Assembly (NCBI RefSeq): GCF_004000605.1 | Contig: NZ_CP018911.1 | Coordinates: 682,001-746,000, forward strand | Length of the DNA: 64,000 nt | DNA from: Glycocaulis alkaliphilus | Lineage (GTDB): Bacteria; Pseudomonadota; Alphaproteobacteria; Caulobacterales; Maricaulaceae | Direction: 5' to 3' | Part shown: positions 30,765 through 40,027 of the stretch, piece by piece | How positions within the stretch are numbered: the stretch's first letter is position 1 | Layout: each line of letters begins with the position of its first letter | Notes under the pieces: model-generated | Told to the model about the DNA's origin: nothing | The model's database searches: none | The model's input: only the letters and a program-made list of their open reading frames with translations | Program-made: the position numbers and the translations under genes

Positions 30765-32045
30765 CTAGAGTCCAAACAATCCGCCCGGCAGGGCGCCGAT
30801 CACGGCGCCGGTCATTAGCGTTGCCAGCGTGCCAGAGATCAGTGCGCGCGGGGCCAGCGAGAGAATGTCTGCCCGGCGTGAGGGCGCGACCGCAATGAGG
30901 CCGCCGATCAGGATGCCGACGGACGAGAAATTGGCAAAGCCGCACACCGCATAGGTCATGATGAGGCGCGAGCGCGCGGACAGCTCATCGCCAGTGTTGG
31001 ACAGCGCGTCATAGGCGAAAATCTCGTTCAGCGCGGTTTTCAGCCCCATGATGGAGCCTGCGGTTTGCGCTTCTGCCCACGGAATGCCGGCGAGCCATAC
31101 CAGAGGCGCAAAGAACCAGCCGAGCACCCGCTCCACCGACATCGGCGCGCCATTGATCTCGCCAGCCGTCGCCAGCGAGAAATTGATCAGCGCCACGATA
31201 GCGGTGAACACCAGCAGCATGGCGATGATGTTCACAAACAGGCGCACACCGTCCGACACGCCGGTCGTCAGCGCATCCATCGAGGAATGGTAGAGATTGA
31301 CCGGCACCTTCTCCTTGCTGGCCTGCTCCTCTGTTTCGTCCTGCGGGTGCATGAGGCGGGCGAGCAGCACCGCGGCCGGTACCGAGATCAGCGAGGCGGT
31401 GAGGATGTGGCCGGCGGCATCCGCGACCACGCCCGTCAGCTGGCTGACATAGATCGCCATCACCGAGCCTGCGACCGTGGAGAAGCCCACCGTCATGATG
31501 AGGAACAGGTCAGACCGGCTCATCGTGGGCAGGCGCGGGCGGATCAGTACCGGGCTTTCGGTCATGCCAAGAAAGATGTTCGCCGCTGCGCCAAGGCTCG
31601 CCGCGCCGGAGAGATTGAGGATACGCCGGAACAGGAGCGCAAAACCGCGCACGGCAAATTCCAGCACCCGCCAGCGCCAGAGCAGCGCCGAGATCGCCGA
31701 CAGCACGATCACCATGGGCAGAGCCTGAAACGCGAAGATAAAGGTGGAGGCGTTGGCATCCGGGTTGATGAGGAAGGGAGCTTCTCCACCGCCGACATAG
31801 CCGAAGACGAAGCTCGTCCCCATGGTGGTCGCGGCCTGCAGCACCTCCACCACGCCGGTCAGCGAGGCAAGGAAGGCGCGCGTGGGCGCAAAGCTGTAGA
31901 GGGCAAAGGCGATGGCAAACTGCACGATCACCGCGCCCAGGATCAGCACCCAGGGGGGCATTTTGCGCGGACCCAGCGCCCAGGCGATGGCGACAAAGGC
32001 GAACACGCCCAGAAGGCTGCGCAGCTGCAGGCCTATATCTTCCAT
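30765..32045 (-). CDS. Concentrative nucleoside transporter (NupC/CNT family)
   Basis: This 426-residue polytopic inner membrane protein couples nucleoside uptake to an ion gradient. Characteristic pieces are FVFGYVGGGEAPF, QALPMVIVLSAISALLW, GMTESPVLIRP, MTVGFSTVAGSVMAIYV, the GLKTALNEIFAYDALS segment and YAVCGFANFSSVGILIGGL. The ATG at 32045 has GGGGGA just upstream. No nucleoside enzyme is adjacent, but an AMP nucleosidase lies further along at 40028. Confidence 0.93.
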   Translation of the reverse strand: MEDIGLQLRSLLGVFAFVAIAWALGPRKMPPWVLILGAVIVQFAIAFALYSFAPTRAFLASLTGVVEVLQAATTMGTSFVFGYVGGGEAPFLINPDANASTFIFAFQALPMVIVLSAISALLWRWRVLEFAVRGFALLFRRILNLSGAASLGAAANIFLGMTESPVLIRPRLPTMSRSDLFLIMTVGFSTVAGSVMAIYVSQLTGVVADAAGHILTASLISVPAAVLLARLMHPQDETEEQASKEKVPVNLYHSSMDALTTGVSDGVRLFVNIIAMLLVFTAIVALINFSLATAGEINGAPMSVERVLGWFFAPLVWLAGIPWAEAQTAGSIMGLKTALNEIFAYDALSNTGDELSARSRLIMTYAVCGFANFSSVGILIGGLIAVAPSRRADILSLAPRALISGTLATLMTGAVIGALPGGLFGL

Positions 32046-32180
32046 GAATGTCCCCCGGACGGCAGGCGTGATGCGAGAAAGCGCGGGTGCTAGCCCGCCA
32101 AGTGTTAACGCACAATAGGCAGGGTGCAGACAAAGGGGAAGCGCTTGCAGGCTAGTGGGTGCAGGCCTTATGTGAAGGCC

Positions 32181-32369
32181 ATGAACGCACCCGTCTGGTC
32201 ACCCTGCATCAAGGTCTGTTTCGTCGATCCGCGCGAAGGGATTTGCGTCGGCTGTTTCCGCACCATGGAAGAGCTCGGCCGCTGGACGAAAATGAGCGAG
32301 GCCGAGCGCGAGGCGGTTAAACCCGCGCTGGATGAACGCCGTAGCGCCTATGAGACGAAGGTGAGGTAG
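32181..32369 (+). CDS. DUF1289 small Cys-rich protein
   Basis: The 62-residue protein starts MNAPVWSPCIKVCFVDPREG and continues ICVGCFRTMEELGRW. The C-x3-C and C-x2-C pattern with CxGCxRTxxEIxxW is the DUF1289 signature. Such proteins are common in Proteobacteria and are often annotated as putative Fe-S or zinc proteins; the function is unknown. GAAGG precedes the chosen ATG. The longer frame from 32124 has no support. Confidence 0.85.
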   Translation: MNAPVWSPCIKVCFVDPREGICVGCFRTMEELGRWTKMSEAEREAVKPALDERRSAYETKVR

Positions 32370-32384
32370 CCACACCTCTTTTAG

Positions 32385-32665
32385 TTCCGCAACGCATCCG
32401 CGTTGCGATATTCCGCGAAAAGTCGCGGGCGCGCGTTCGCGCTTGCGGCGCTGCGCGCCGGGACAGCGGCATCCCTGAGCGCCTCCCACATCGTCATTCT
32501 GGAAACGCCGAAGGCGTTATCCGGAACCCAGCTTTTTATCTCTGGGTCCCCCGTCGGGGCGGGGGACCCCGGTGGACAGGTCAATGGCCATTCGGGCCGC
32601 ATCAGCGGCCCGCTAGCGCGACCGCGCGCTCGAGCCAATGCGAGGAGCGACGCACGGATGTGCGG
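32385..32665. repeat. Non-coding array of hairpins between DUF1289 and hydrolase genes
   Basis: About 280 nt hold no gene but a run of inverted repeats. Examples are AACGC/GCGTT near 32390, CCGCGA/TCGCGG near 32415, AACGCC-GAA-GGCGTT near 32504, ACCCAG/CTGGGT near 32526, and GGGTCCCCC/GGGGGACCC near 32546-32571. The block around CGTCATTCTGGAAACGCC through CCGGAACCCAG resembles dispersed intergenic repeats seen in many alphaproteobacterial genomes. It differs from the four-hairpin family. Confidence 0.6.
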
Positions 32666-32679
32666 AGCATAAAAAAAGA

Positions 32680-33549
32680 TCAAAACCCCTCCACCACACC
32701 GGCAATCCACTCCGCGCAAGCCGCCGGGTTCTCCATCGGGGCGAGGTGGGAATGGCCGGGCAGGGGGGTGATCACGGCGCCAGCGCGCTTCAGCCCGGCC
32801 TCATCGCGCACGGTGGAGGCCTTTTCGGCCTTGAGCACCGTGATAGGGGCACCGGCCCTGCGGGCGGCCCGGACAGGATCATGGCGGTGGGAGGCATAGT
32901 TGGCCGCTTCCCAGTGCGGATCGCAGGCGAGCGCAAATCCGCCTTCAACGGGTTTCAGTCCGCCAGCCAGATAGTCGTCCAGCACGCCCGTCGCCCAGTA
33001 GGAGAAGGGCGGGCGGCTGGCATAGCGGGCCTTCACTGCTTGCACCTCGGGCCAGAAATTGCCCCGCCGCAGCGCACCCTGCACCAGCGGGAAGCGCCGC
33101 CATGTGAGGTGCCAGAGCGGAGTGTGATTGAAGGCGTAGAAGCCGCCGGGCAGGATCACCGGATCGATAAGGGCGAGCCCCAGCGGCTTGGTCTCAAGCT
33201 TTTCCGCCGTCAGCAGGGCGATCACCCCGCCCATGGAGTGGCCGGCCAGCACGAAGGGGCGGTCATCCAGCTGATCCAGCATGGCCTTCATATCGCGGGT
33301 ATAGACATACCAGTCACGATGGCGGGCCGGGTCAGCGGGCAGGGTGGTGGCACCATGGCCACGAAGGTCCGGCGCGATGATCTCGTAGTGGTCTGCCAGC
33401 CTCTCCAGCAGCTTCTTCCCCGAGAGTGCGTTGAAGCCATTGCCGTGCAGGAAGATGAGCCGTGTCGCGCCGGGCTTTGGCCAGACGAGAGCGCTTATCT
33501 CGCCATCGGGCAAGGTGAAGCGGCGTGTTTCGGGTCTCAGATCAGACAA
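32680..33549 (-). CDS. Alpha/beta-fold hydrolase
   Basis: The 289-residue serine hydrolase has the oxyanion segment LIFLHGNGFNALSG, the nucleophile elbow AGHSMGGVIAL (catalytic Ser), an Asp region near the lid, and a C-terminal PLPGHSHLAP (catalytic His). The substrate is unknown. I place the start at TTG 33549 (LSDLRPETRRF). AGGAGG at 33559-33564 is 9 nt before it, whereas the ATG at 33609 has no such site and adds an Arg/Gln-rich leader without similarity. Confidence 0.85.
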   Translation of the reverse strand: MSDLRPETRRFTLPDGEISALVWPKPGATRLIFLHGNGFNALSGKKLLERLADHYEIIAPDLRGHGATTLPADPARHRDWYVYTRDMKAMLDQLDDRPFVLAGHSMGGVIALLTAEKLETKPLGLALIDPVILPGGFYAFNHTPLWHLTWRRFPLVQGALRRGNFWPEVQAVKARYASRPPFSYWATGVLDDYLAGGLKPVEGGFALACDPHWEAANYASHRHDPVRAARRAGAPITVLKAEKASTVRDEAGLKRAGAVITPLPGHSHLAPMENPAACAEWIAGVVEGF

Positions 33550-33624
33550 ACCGGCTGGCCTCCTGCGGTGTTGCACTTGCGAAGATGCGCCTGTTTGCCT
33601 GCCGATCAAGAGCGCGGCGCACCG

Positions 33625-34440
33625 CTAGCGCGCATCGCGCTCTATATCGCAGACCAGTGCGGCAAGGGTGCTGTCCGTTTTCAGCAATCGCCCGTCCAGC
33701 ATGGCCGCGGGCACTGCGCCCAGCGTGGCATTGGTCACGATGATTGCTTCAGCCGAGGCGAATGATTCCTGGCGGAAATGGTCTTCCTCCACGTGCAGTC
33801 CGCGCCGGGCAAAACCATCAAGGATGGCCGCCCGCGTTGTGCCGTTAAGGGCGCCGGTGTCCAGCGAAGGCGTGTAGATTGTCCGGCCCGTGACCCAGAA
33901 CAGATTGGCACTGTCGGCGCAGGCGATACGCCCTTCCGGTGACAGCATCACGGCCATGTCGCCGCCGCGCGCCTTTGCCATCCGCCGGGCAAGGATATTG
34001 TCGCCATAGCCGATCATCTTGTAATGCGCAGCCAGGGTGAGCGGTGCGCGGCGCGGCGCGTCGAGCGTTATCAGGCGCAAACCATCAGGCCGCGGCGGCA
34101 ACGCGCTGGCCGTTATCGCGACAGTCGGTGCCGCCTCATCCGCCTCCAGCCCGCGCCCGCCTTCACCCCGCGTGACGGTCAGGCGGATGGTGGCGGCGTC
34201 CAGCGCGTTGCGCCGGGCGAGATCCGCGGCGATGCCGGGTATGTCCAGCCCGGCATCAAATGGAATATCCAGCGCCGCAAGGCCTTCGGTCAGCCGGGCC
34301 AGATGCCGGTCCCAGCGGCGCAAGCTGCCCGCTTCAAGGCGCATGGTCTCAAACAGGCCGTCGCCCAGCAGAAATCCCCGGTCGGCAATGCCGATGCGGG
34401 CCTGCCCGGCCTCCATAATGGTGCCGTTCAGCCAGATCAT
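33625..34440 (-). CDS. pabC: Aminotransferase class IV, probable aminodeoxychorismate lyase
   Basis: This PLP fold-type IV enzyme of 271 residues most likely converts aminodeoxychorismate to p-aminobenzoate and pyruvate for folate. Signals are RGFLLGDGLFETMR, the PLP Lys in AAHYKMIGYGDNILARR, and EGRIACADSANLFWV. It overlaps pabB by 4 nt on the same strand, which strongly supports PabC over branched-chain aminotransferase, a family with very similar sequence. Confidence 0.85.
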   Translation of the reverse strand: MIWLNGTIMEAGQARIGIADRGFLLGDGLFETMRLEAGSLRRWDRHLARLTEGLAALDIPFDAGLDIPGIAADLARRNALDAATIRLTVTRGEGGRGLEADEAAPTVAITASALPPRPDGLRLITLDAPRRAPLTLAAHYKMIGYGDNILARRMAKARGGDMAVMLSPEGRIACADSANLFWVTGRTIYTPSLDTGALNGTTRAAILDGFARRGLHVEEDHFRQESFASAEAIIVTNATLGAVPAAMLDGRLLKTDSTLAALVCDIERDAR

Positions 34441-35759
34441 AGGTGCCCCGCCCTTTCGATGGCCTGTTTCAGCATCGCGATCTTGGCATGCGTCTCGGCA
34501 AGCTCCGCCTCAGGCTGGCTGTCGATCGTGATGGCACCGCCGGAGCGCGCCTCGACAGTCCATTCATCGCCGTGCGCCACAAATCCTGCGGTACGGATCA
34601 TAACATTGAACATTGCGCTGCCATCAGGGGACATCAGACCGGCTGCGCCGCAATAGGGCCCTCTCGCCTCTCTTTCAAGCTCGGCAATGATCTCCATCGC
34701 CCGCACCTTGGGCGCGCCGGTGATGGAGCCGGGCGGGAAGCTGGCAGCAAGCAGATCGAAAACGTCCTTGCCGGGCGCCATTTGGCCTGTCACCGCCGAG
34801 ACCAGATGGTGGACATTGGCAAAGCTCTCCACCGCGAACAGTTCCGGCACGGTCACACTGCCGGCGACGCACACGCGCGACAGGTCATTGCGCATGAGAT
34901 CGACAATCATCAGGTTTTCCGCCCGGTCCTTGAGCGATGCTGCGAGTTCGGCGGCCAGTGCCGCATCGCTTTCCCGATTGCTCCCGCGTGGCCGGGTGCC
35001 CTTGATCGGGCGTGTTTCGACCTGCCCATCGCTGCTCAGTGACCAGAAGCGTTCGGGCGAGTTGGAAATCACCACCCGCTCCTCATCAAGGCGCACATAG
35101 ACGGCAAATGGCGCCGGGCTGGTAGCGGCAAGTGCTTTCAGGACGGCCAGCGGCGCTTGCGCGCCTTTGATCCGGGCGGCGAAGCGGTGGGACAGATTGA
35201 CCTGGAAGACATCGCCTGCACGGACATAGCCAAGTGCCGCGTTCGCAGCGTCCAGATAGTGCTCCTCGCGCCATACCGGCTGCAGAGGTGCCACTAGCTG
35301 CGCGCGGGCGGGTGTTGCGGGCGCAGAGATGAGAGCCGCATGCAGGCGCGCGGCTGCGACAGGTTCACCCCTTACGGCCGCGCTGCCTGCCTGATGGTCA
35401 AAGACGGCCACGGCTTCATATACGCCCATCGCCATTACCGGCCATGGGGTCAGCGGAGCGGGCGGTGAGGGCAGCGCCTCGAACCGGGCCGCGAGATCGT
35501 AGTTCAGAAGGCCGCCAATCCAAGCATCCGGATAGCGTAGACGGGCCGCCTTTAAAGGCTGCAGCGGATCGCCCTGAGCCGGAGATCGCATCATGTCTGC
35601 TGCAAAGGCTGTCAGATAGCTGAAGCGCCCGCGCGGCGTCCCGTCTCCGCCTGAAAGCAGCAGAGCGCCGGGCTGATCGGCGATGGCCGCAAGATAGTCC
35701 GCTGGCGCCCGCCAGGCGAGCGGCAGGTCTGGCCCTGATGAGGCGGCCGGTTCAGCCAT
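34437..35759 (-). CDS. pabB: Aminodeoxychorismate synthase component I (PabB)
   Basis: The 440-residue chorismate-binding enzyme aminates chorismate for p-aminobenzoate synthesis. The C-terminal catalytic half shows GDVFQVNLSHRF, NSPERFWSL, RPIKGTRPRGSNRESD, NLMIVDLMRNDLSRVC and PPGSITGAPKVRAMEII. PIKGTRPRG with the Lys is typical of PabB. The gene is followed by pabC. No glutamine amidotransferase subunit PabA lies in this window. Confidence 0.92.
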   Translation of the reverse strand: MAEPAASSGPDLPLAWRAPADYLAAIADQPGALLLSGGDGTPRGRFSYLTAFAADMMRSPAQGDPLQPLKAARLRYPDAWIGGLLNYDLAARFEALPSPPAPLTPWPVMAMGVYEAVAVFDHQAGSAAVRGEPVAAARLHAALISAPATPARAQLVAPLQPVWREEHYLDAANAALGYVRAGDVFQVNLSHRFAARIKGAQAPLAVLKALAATSPAPFAVYVRLDEERVVISNSPERFWSLSSDGQVETRPIKGTRPRGSNRESDAALAAELAASLKDRAENLMIVDLMRNDLSRVCVAGSVTVPELFAVESFANVHHLVSAVTGQMAPGKDVFDLLAASFPPGSITGAPKVRAMEIIAELEREARGPYCGAAGLMSPDGSAMFNVMIRTAGFVAHGDEWTVEARSGGAITIDSQPEAELAETHAKIAMLKQAIERAGHL

Positions 35760-35765
35760 GATGCA

Positions 35766-36536
35766 TTATCCGGTGAGGGTCTCGCGCAGGCGTTCGATGA
35801 CAGCGTCTTCCAGCCCCAGCGCATCGCGCAGATACGCGCGCTGATCGCCGATCGCCTCCATCGCGGCGTCGTAATAGACCGGGTCCACACCCAGGAAGGC
35901 GCGCAGCTCCTCATGGCCGGTTTTCTTGCCGAGTGTCTCTTCCAGCCGCTTGCCGACAGCCGGTACCAGGCGGTCGAAATCAACAGCCGTGTTGGTCATC
36001 AGATAGTCTTCGCGTACCATTTCCTCATCGACGCCCAGAGCGGTCAGCAACAAGGCGCAGAACAGGCCGGTGCGGTCCTTGCCGGCGGCACAATGCACGA
36101 TGAAGCCGTCTTCGGGCTTGCTATCGGCGAGCTGGCGCAGCCCGTTGGCGAAGACCCACTGATTGCCCGGATCGAAGGGCAGGCGGCGATAGGTCTGTGT
36201 CATGAAGCCGCGAATGGAGTCCAGCGACATGTCGCTTTCACGCAGGAAGACCAGGTGAGGCGGCTCGGACGAGCCGGCATGGTCGCTGGCGAGAACGGTC
36301 ACGCCCTCACGCTGCGGCCAGTGTGACGGTTCGGCCTCGCGTTCGCGCGGGCGGCGCAGATCCGCCACGACACGAACGGACAAGCCATCCATGGTTTCGA
36401 TATCGGACGGCGTGGCCCGGGAAAACTGGCCAGACCTGTAAAGCCCGTCACGCACCTTGCCGCCTGTTGCAAGGTCGTACGCACCGAACTTCCGGAAATT
36501 ATGGACGCCCTCAAGGCGCAGGACACGATCGCTCAT
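35766..36536 (-). CDS. Tyrosine-protein phosphatase family protein
   Basis: The 256-residue protein carries the CX5R active-site loop HCAAGKDRTGLF. An upstream NFRKFGAYDLATGG and DLRRPREREAEP arrangement is typical of the bacterial Y_phosphatase3 group (tyrosine/serine or lipid phosphatases). No signal peptide is visible. It ends 6 nt before the pabB start on the same strand, so it may be transcribed together with pabB and pabC. A functional link to folate synthesis is not evident. Confidence 0.85.
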   Translation of the reverse strand: MSDRVLRLEGVHNFRKFGAYDLATGGKVRDGLYRSGQFSRATPSDIETMDGLSVRVVADLRRPREREAEPSHWPQREGVTVLASDHAGSSEPPHLVFLRESDMSLDSIRGFMTQTYRRLPFDPGNQWVFANGLRQLADSKPEDGFIVHCAAGKDRTGLFCALLLTALGVDEEMVREDYLMTNTAVDFDRLVPAVGKRLEETLGKKTGHEELRAFLGVDPVYYDAAMEAIGDQRAYLRDALGLEDAVIERLRETLTG

Positions 36537-36663
36537 GCACCTGACCTAGCCTGCCCGCCTGCGGCCAGCAAGGCTTGCGCACGTCCGGGCAGGGAAATTT
36601 AACCTGTGCAATCTATCAGATCGTCAAAACATATAAGAATGCACCATTAGGTGGGGTTGTCCG

Positions 36664-38733
36664 ATGCGCGTGTTCACTTGCCTGTTTACAGAGCATAACC
36701 TGTGGTTTGTGCTGCTGGCGGCCGTGATGTGCGTTATTGGCGCTACGGTTACGATCCGTCTTTACAGGCAGGTTGTCCGTGCTGAAGGAATGGCTCGCGT
36801 CGGCTGGGCATTTCTCGCCGCCATCTGCGCCGGGTCTGCCATCTGGACGACTCACTTCATCGCCATGCTGGGCTATCAACCGGGTACGGCGGTGACGCTG
36901 GATGCCTGGCTGACGATTGCGTCCGGCCTTATCGCCATTGGCGGCTCCGGCCTTGCCTTTCTCCTGGCCACCAGTCGCGCGCTGAAGTTTGCGCCGCTAT
37001 TTGGCGGCGCTCTGCTGGGCCTCACGATAAGCGCGATGCATTTCATCGGCATGTTCGCCTACCGGGTCGACGGCATCGTCACCTGGGATGCGGGCTATAT
37101 CGCAGCTGCGATCGCGATGGCGGTTGCTTTCGCCGCAGCGGCGCTGCACCTGACGGTGCGCTGGCAGGGTGGCTGGCGCTGCATGGTGCCATCGCTCACT
37201 CTGGTGGCCGGGATTGTGCTTTTGCACTTTACCGGCATGGCAGCCTTCATGGTCGAGCCGATTGCCGGATACCAGCCCGGTGCCAACTCTGCGGCCTTCA
37301 CGGTCATGGCCGTGGCGGTGGCGATTGCCGGCGTTCTGATCCTGGGGACCGGGCTTGCGACCTTCTATATCGAAAAGCGCATGCGCGAGGCTTCTGATGC
37401 GCAACTGCGCCATATGGCCCTTCATGATCCGCTCACCGGCCTTCCCAACCGGACGAGCTTTTCCACGCGCCTGGATGCGCGTCTGGCCGGCCAGCATTCG
37501 GGCAGCACGGCGGTCGCGGCGATAGATCTGAACCGCTTCAAGGACATCAATGACAGCTGGGGCCATGCCGCTGGCGATCATGTATTGTGTGAACTCGCCG
37601 AGCGCCTGCGCAAGTTTGACGGCGCGCGCCATTTCGCTGCCCGTCTGGGCGGAGACGAGTTCTGTGTCATCCTGAAAACGGCGGACGAGACCGAGCTGCA
37701 AAAGCTCGTCCAGCAGCTCGAAGCGCTTCTGTGTGAGCCCATTGCTTACGGGACGCTGGAAGCCAGTCCGGGCGGAAGTATTGGCGTGGCCGTTTACCCG
37801 CGCGATGGCGAAGACCGCGACACGCTGGTGCGCAATGCGGACCTGGCCATGTACCGGGCGAAATCGGATCCGCTGGTCAATGTGTGCTTCTACAACTCGG
37901 AGCTCGGTGAGATCGTTCGCGAACGCCGCCAGCTCGCCAATGATCTGCGCCACGCCATCGATAATGACGAGCTGGCCCTGCACTATCAGGTCCAGACCGC
38001 TATCGGTACGGGTGAGGTGCGCGGCTATGAAGCCCTGCTGCGCTGGACACACCCGGAGAAAGGCTCGATCTCGCCGGCGGACTTCATTCCGCTGGCTGAA
38101 GCCAATGGTCTGATCCTGCCTCTGGGTGACTGGGTGCTGCGCAAGGCGTGTGTGGACGCTGCCTCATGGCCGCATCCGCACAAGGTGGCGGTGAATCTCT
38201 CAGCCATCCAGCTGACCCATATCGGCCTGCCCCAGCAGATACATCAGGTGCTGATCGAGACTGGCCTGCCGCCGGCGCGCCTGGAGATCGAGCTGACCGA
38301 AACGGCGCTCATCAAGGACAAGGCCCAGTCGCTGCACATCATGCGGCAGATCAAGGCATTGGGCGTGTCGATTGCGCTGGATGATTTTGGCACCGGCTAT
38401 TCCTCGCTCGACACGCTGCGCACCTTCCCGTTCGACAAGATCAAGCTGGATAAATCCTTCACTGACGAGCTGAAGACCGACCAGCGCTCGCTGGCTGTTG
38501 TGCGCGCCGTGCTGGTGCTGGCCAAGAGCCTCTCCATTCCGGTGCTGGCCGAAGGCATCGAGACACAGGAGCAGCTGGACCTTCTGCATCTGGAGAGCTG
38601 CGATGAGGGGCAGGGCTTCCTGCTCGGCCGCCCGGCGCCTATCGCAATCGTTGCCCAGCTCGGCACGCGTATCCGCATTAGCGGTGCGAACGCCATAGCG
38701 CCGTTTCCGGCAAAGCCTGCAAAGCGCGCCTAG
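36664..38733 (+). CDS. MHYT-GGDEF-EAL cyclic-di-GMP turnover protein
   Basis: The 689-residue inner membrane signalling protein has an N-terminal MHYT sensor of about seven helices. Repeated motifs are THFIAMLGY, AMHFIGMFAY and LLHFTGMAAF, proposed in this family to bind copper and sense O2, NO or CO. The GGDEF domain has an intact GGDEF at residues 329-333, and the EAL domain an intact EAL at 456-458 with DDFGTGYSSL. Both synthesis and breakdown of cyclic-di-GMP therefore look possible. The gene is monocistronic and overlaps a convergent transporter by 4 nt. Confidence 0.95.
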   Translation: MRVFTCLFTEHNLWFVLLAAVMCVIGATVTIRLYRQVVRAEGMARVGWAFLAAICAGSAIWTTHFIAMLGYQPGTAVTLDAWLTIASGLIAIGGSGLAFLLATSRALKFAPLFGGALLGLTISAMHFIGMFAYRVDGIVTWDAGYIAAAIAMAVAFAAAALHLTVRWQGGWRCMVPSLTLVAGIVLLHFTGMAAFMVEPIAGYQPGANSAAFTVMAVAVAIAGVLILGTGLATFYIEKRMREASDAQLRHMALHDPLTGLPNRTSFSTRLDARLAGQHSGSTAVAAIDLNRFKDINDSWGHAAGDHVLCELAERLRKFDGARHFAARLGGDEFCVILKTADETELQKLVQQLEALLCEPIAYGTLEASPGGSIGVAVYPRDGEDRDTLVRNADLAMYRAKSDPLVNVCFYNSELGEIVRERRQLANDLRHAIDNDELALHYQVQTAIGTGEVRGYEALLRWTHPEKGSISPADFIPLAEANGLILPLGDWVLRKACVDAASWPHPHKVAVNLSAIQLTHIGLPQQIHQVLIETGLPPARLEIELTETALIKDKAQSLHIMRQIKALGVSIALDDFGTGYSSLDTLRTFPFDKIKLDKSFTDELKTDQRSLAVVRAVLVLAKSLSIPVLAEGIETQEQLDLLHLESCDEGQGFLLGRPAPIAIVAQLGTRIRISGANAIAPFPAKPAKRA

Positions 38734-39992
38734 CGCTTCGGCGGCGTCCAGTCCTTCGGCTCGGGCTTCGATTTGCGCAGCCTGAGCGCCAGCCCGATGC
38801 CAACACCGGCCCCGACCGCTACCGCCAGGTCGACGAAGACGGTCAATAGCAGTGTGAGCACCAGCAGGGCCAGATCGGCCCGTGGCAGCTTCGCATACTC
38901 GCGCCATTTGTGTGGCTCGCTCATGTTCCACGCGGTCAGTATGAGCAGGGCGGCCAGTGCCGGCAAAACCAGATAACCGGCAAGGCCAGAGGCAAACAGC
39001 AGGATCAGCAACAGGGCCAGCGCGTGGACGATGCCTGCTACGGGTGTGCGTCCACCCGCCTTGATGTTGGTCGCAGTGCGCGCGATGGCACCTGTGACCG
39101 GCATGCCGCCAAACAGGGCCGAAGCCAGATTGGCCGTGCCCTGCGCCGCCACCTCCGCGTTGGGCCGGTGGCGTGTCTCGATCATCTTGTCGGCAACGAG
39201 CGCCGAGAGAAGCGACTCCACCGCGGCGAGAAACGCGATGATGAGGGCCGATGGCAGGAGGGCAAGCAGGCGCTCCACCGAGACATCCGGCACCGAAGGC
39301 GCTGGAAAACCGCCGGGCAATTCGCCAAAGCGAGCGGCAATCGTGTCCACGGGCAGGCCGAAGCTGACAACCAGCACCGAGGCGGCGGCCATCACCAGCA
39401 AGAGGCCGGGAAAGCGCGGGAACATCCAGCGCAGCAAGGCGATGACAGCCAGGCTGCTGGCGGCGATGCCTGCCGCCCAGGGATTAAAGCTGCCGCGCGC
39501 GCTCCAGAGCGCAGCGAGCTTTTCCACAAACTCGGCTGGCACCATGGCGAGCTCCAGCCCGAAGAAGTCCTTTAGCTGGCTGGTGGCAATGATAATGGCG
39601 ATGCCGATGGTGAAGCCGTTGATGACGGCCTCAGGCACGTAGGCAATGAGATTGCCGACCCGCAACCATCCAGCGGCCAGAAGGATAAGGCCTGCCATCA
39701 GCGTTGCCAGAACCAGCCCGTCATAGCCGTGCTGCGCGATAATGCCGAACACCACGACGATAAACGCGCCGGTCGGTCCGCCGATCTGGACCCGGCTGCC
39801 GCCCAGCAGCGAGACGAAAAACCCGCCTACAATCGCGGTGACAAGCCCCTTGGCCGGGTCCGCACCCGACGCAATCGCAATGGCAAGGCTGAGCGGCAGC
39901 GCAATGAGCGCAACCGTTAACCCGGCCATCACATCGGCGGAAAACTGTTTCCAGCTATAGTCCCGCAGCGTCGTCAGTATCTTGGGCTGCAT
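38730..39992 (-). CDS. SulP-family anion transporter lacking a STAS domain
   Basis: This 420-residue polytopic protein belongs to the SulP/SLC26 family (sulfate, bicarbonate or other anions). The start MAGLTVALIALPLSLAIAIASGADPAKGLVTAIVGG and GGSRVQIGGPTGAFIVVV are signatures; NEVAAQGTANL-like PNAEVAAQGTANLASALFGG follows. The usual cytosolic C-terminal STAS domain is missing: the protein stops about 20 residues after the last helix. Either this is a naturally short member or the domain was lost. The substrate is not determinable. Confidence 0.88.
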   Translation of the reverse strand: MQPKILTTLRDYSWKQFSADVMAGLTVALIALPLSLAIAIASGADPAKGLVTAIVGGFFVSLLGGSRVQIGGPTGAFIVVVFGIIAQHGYDGLVLATLMAGLILLAAGWLRVGNLIAYVPEAVINGFTIGIAIIIATSQLKDFFGLELAMVPAEFVEKLAALWSARGSFNPWAAGIAASSLAVIALLRWMFPRFPGLLLVMAAASVLVVSFGLPVDTIAARFGELPGGFPAPSVPDVSVERLLALLPSALIIAFLAAVESLLSALVADKMIETRHRPNAEVAAQGTANLASALFGGMPVTGAIARTATNIKAGGRTPVAGIVHALALLLILLFASGLAGYLVLPALAALLILTAWNMSEPHKWREYAKLPRADLALLVLTLLLTVFVDLAVAVGAGVGIGLALRLRKSKPEPKDWTPPKR

Positions 39993-40027
39993 GACATCGT
40001 GCCTACCGGAGCTGTCCCCGTTCGCTG

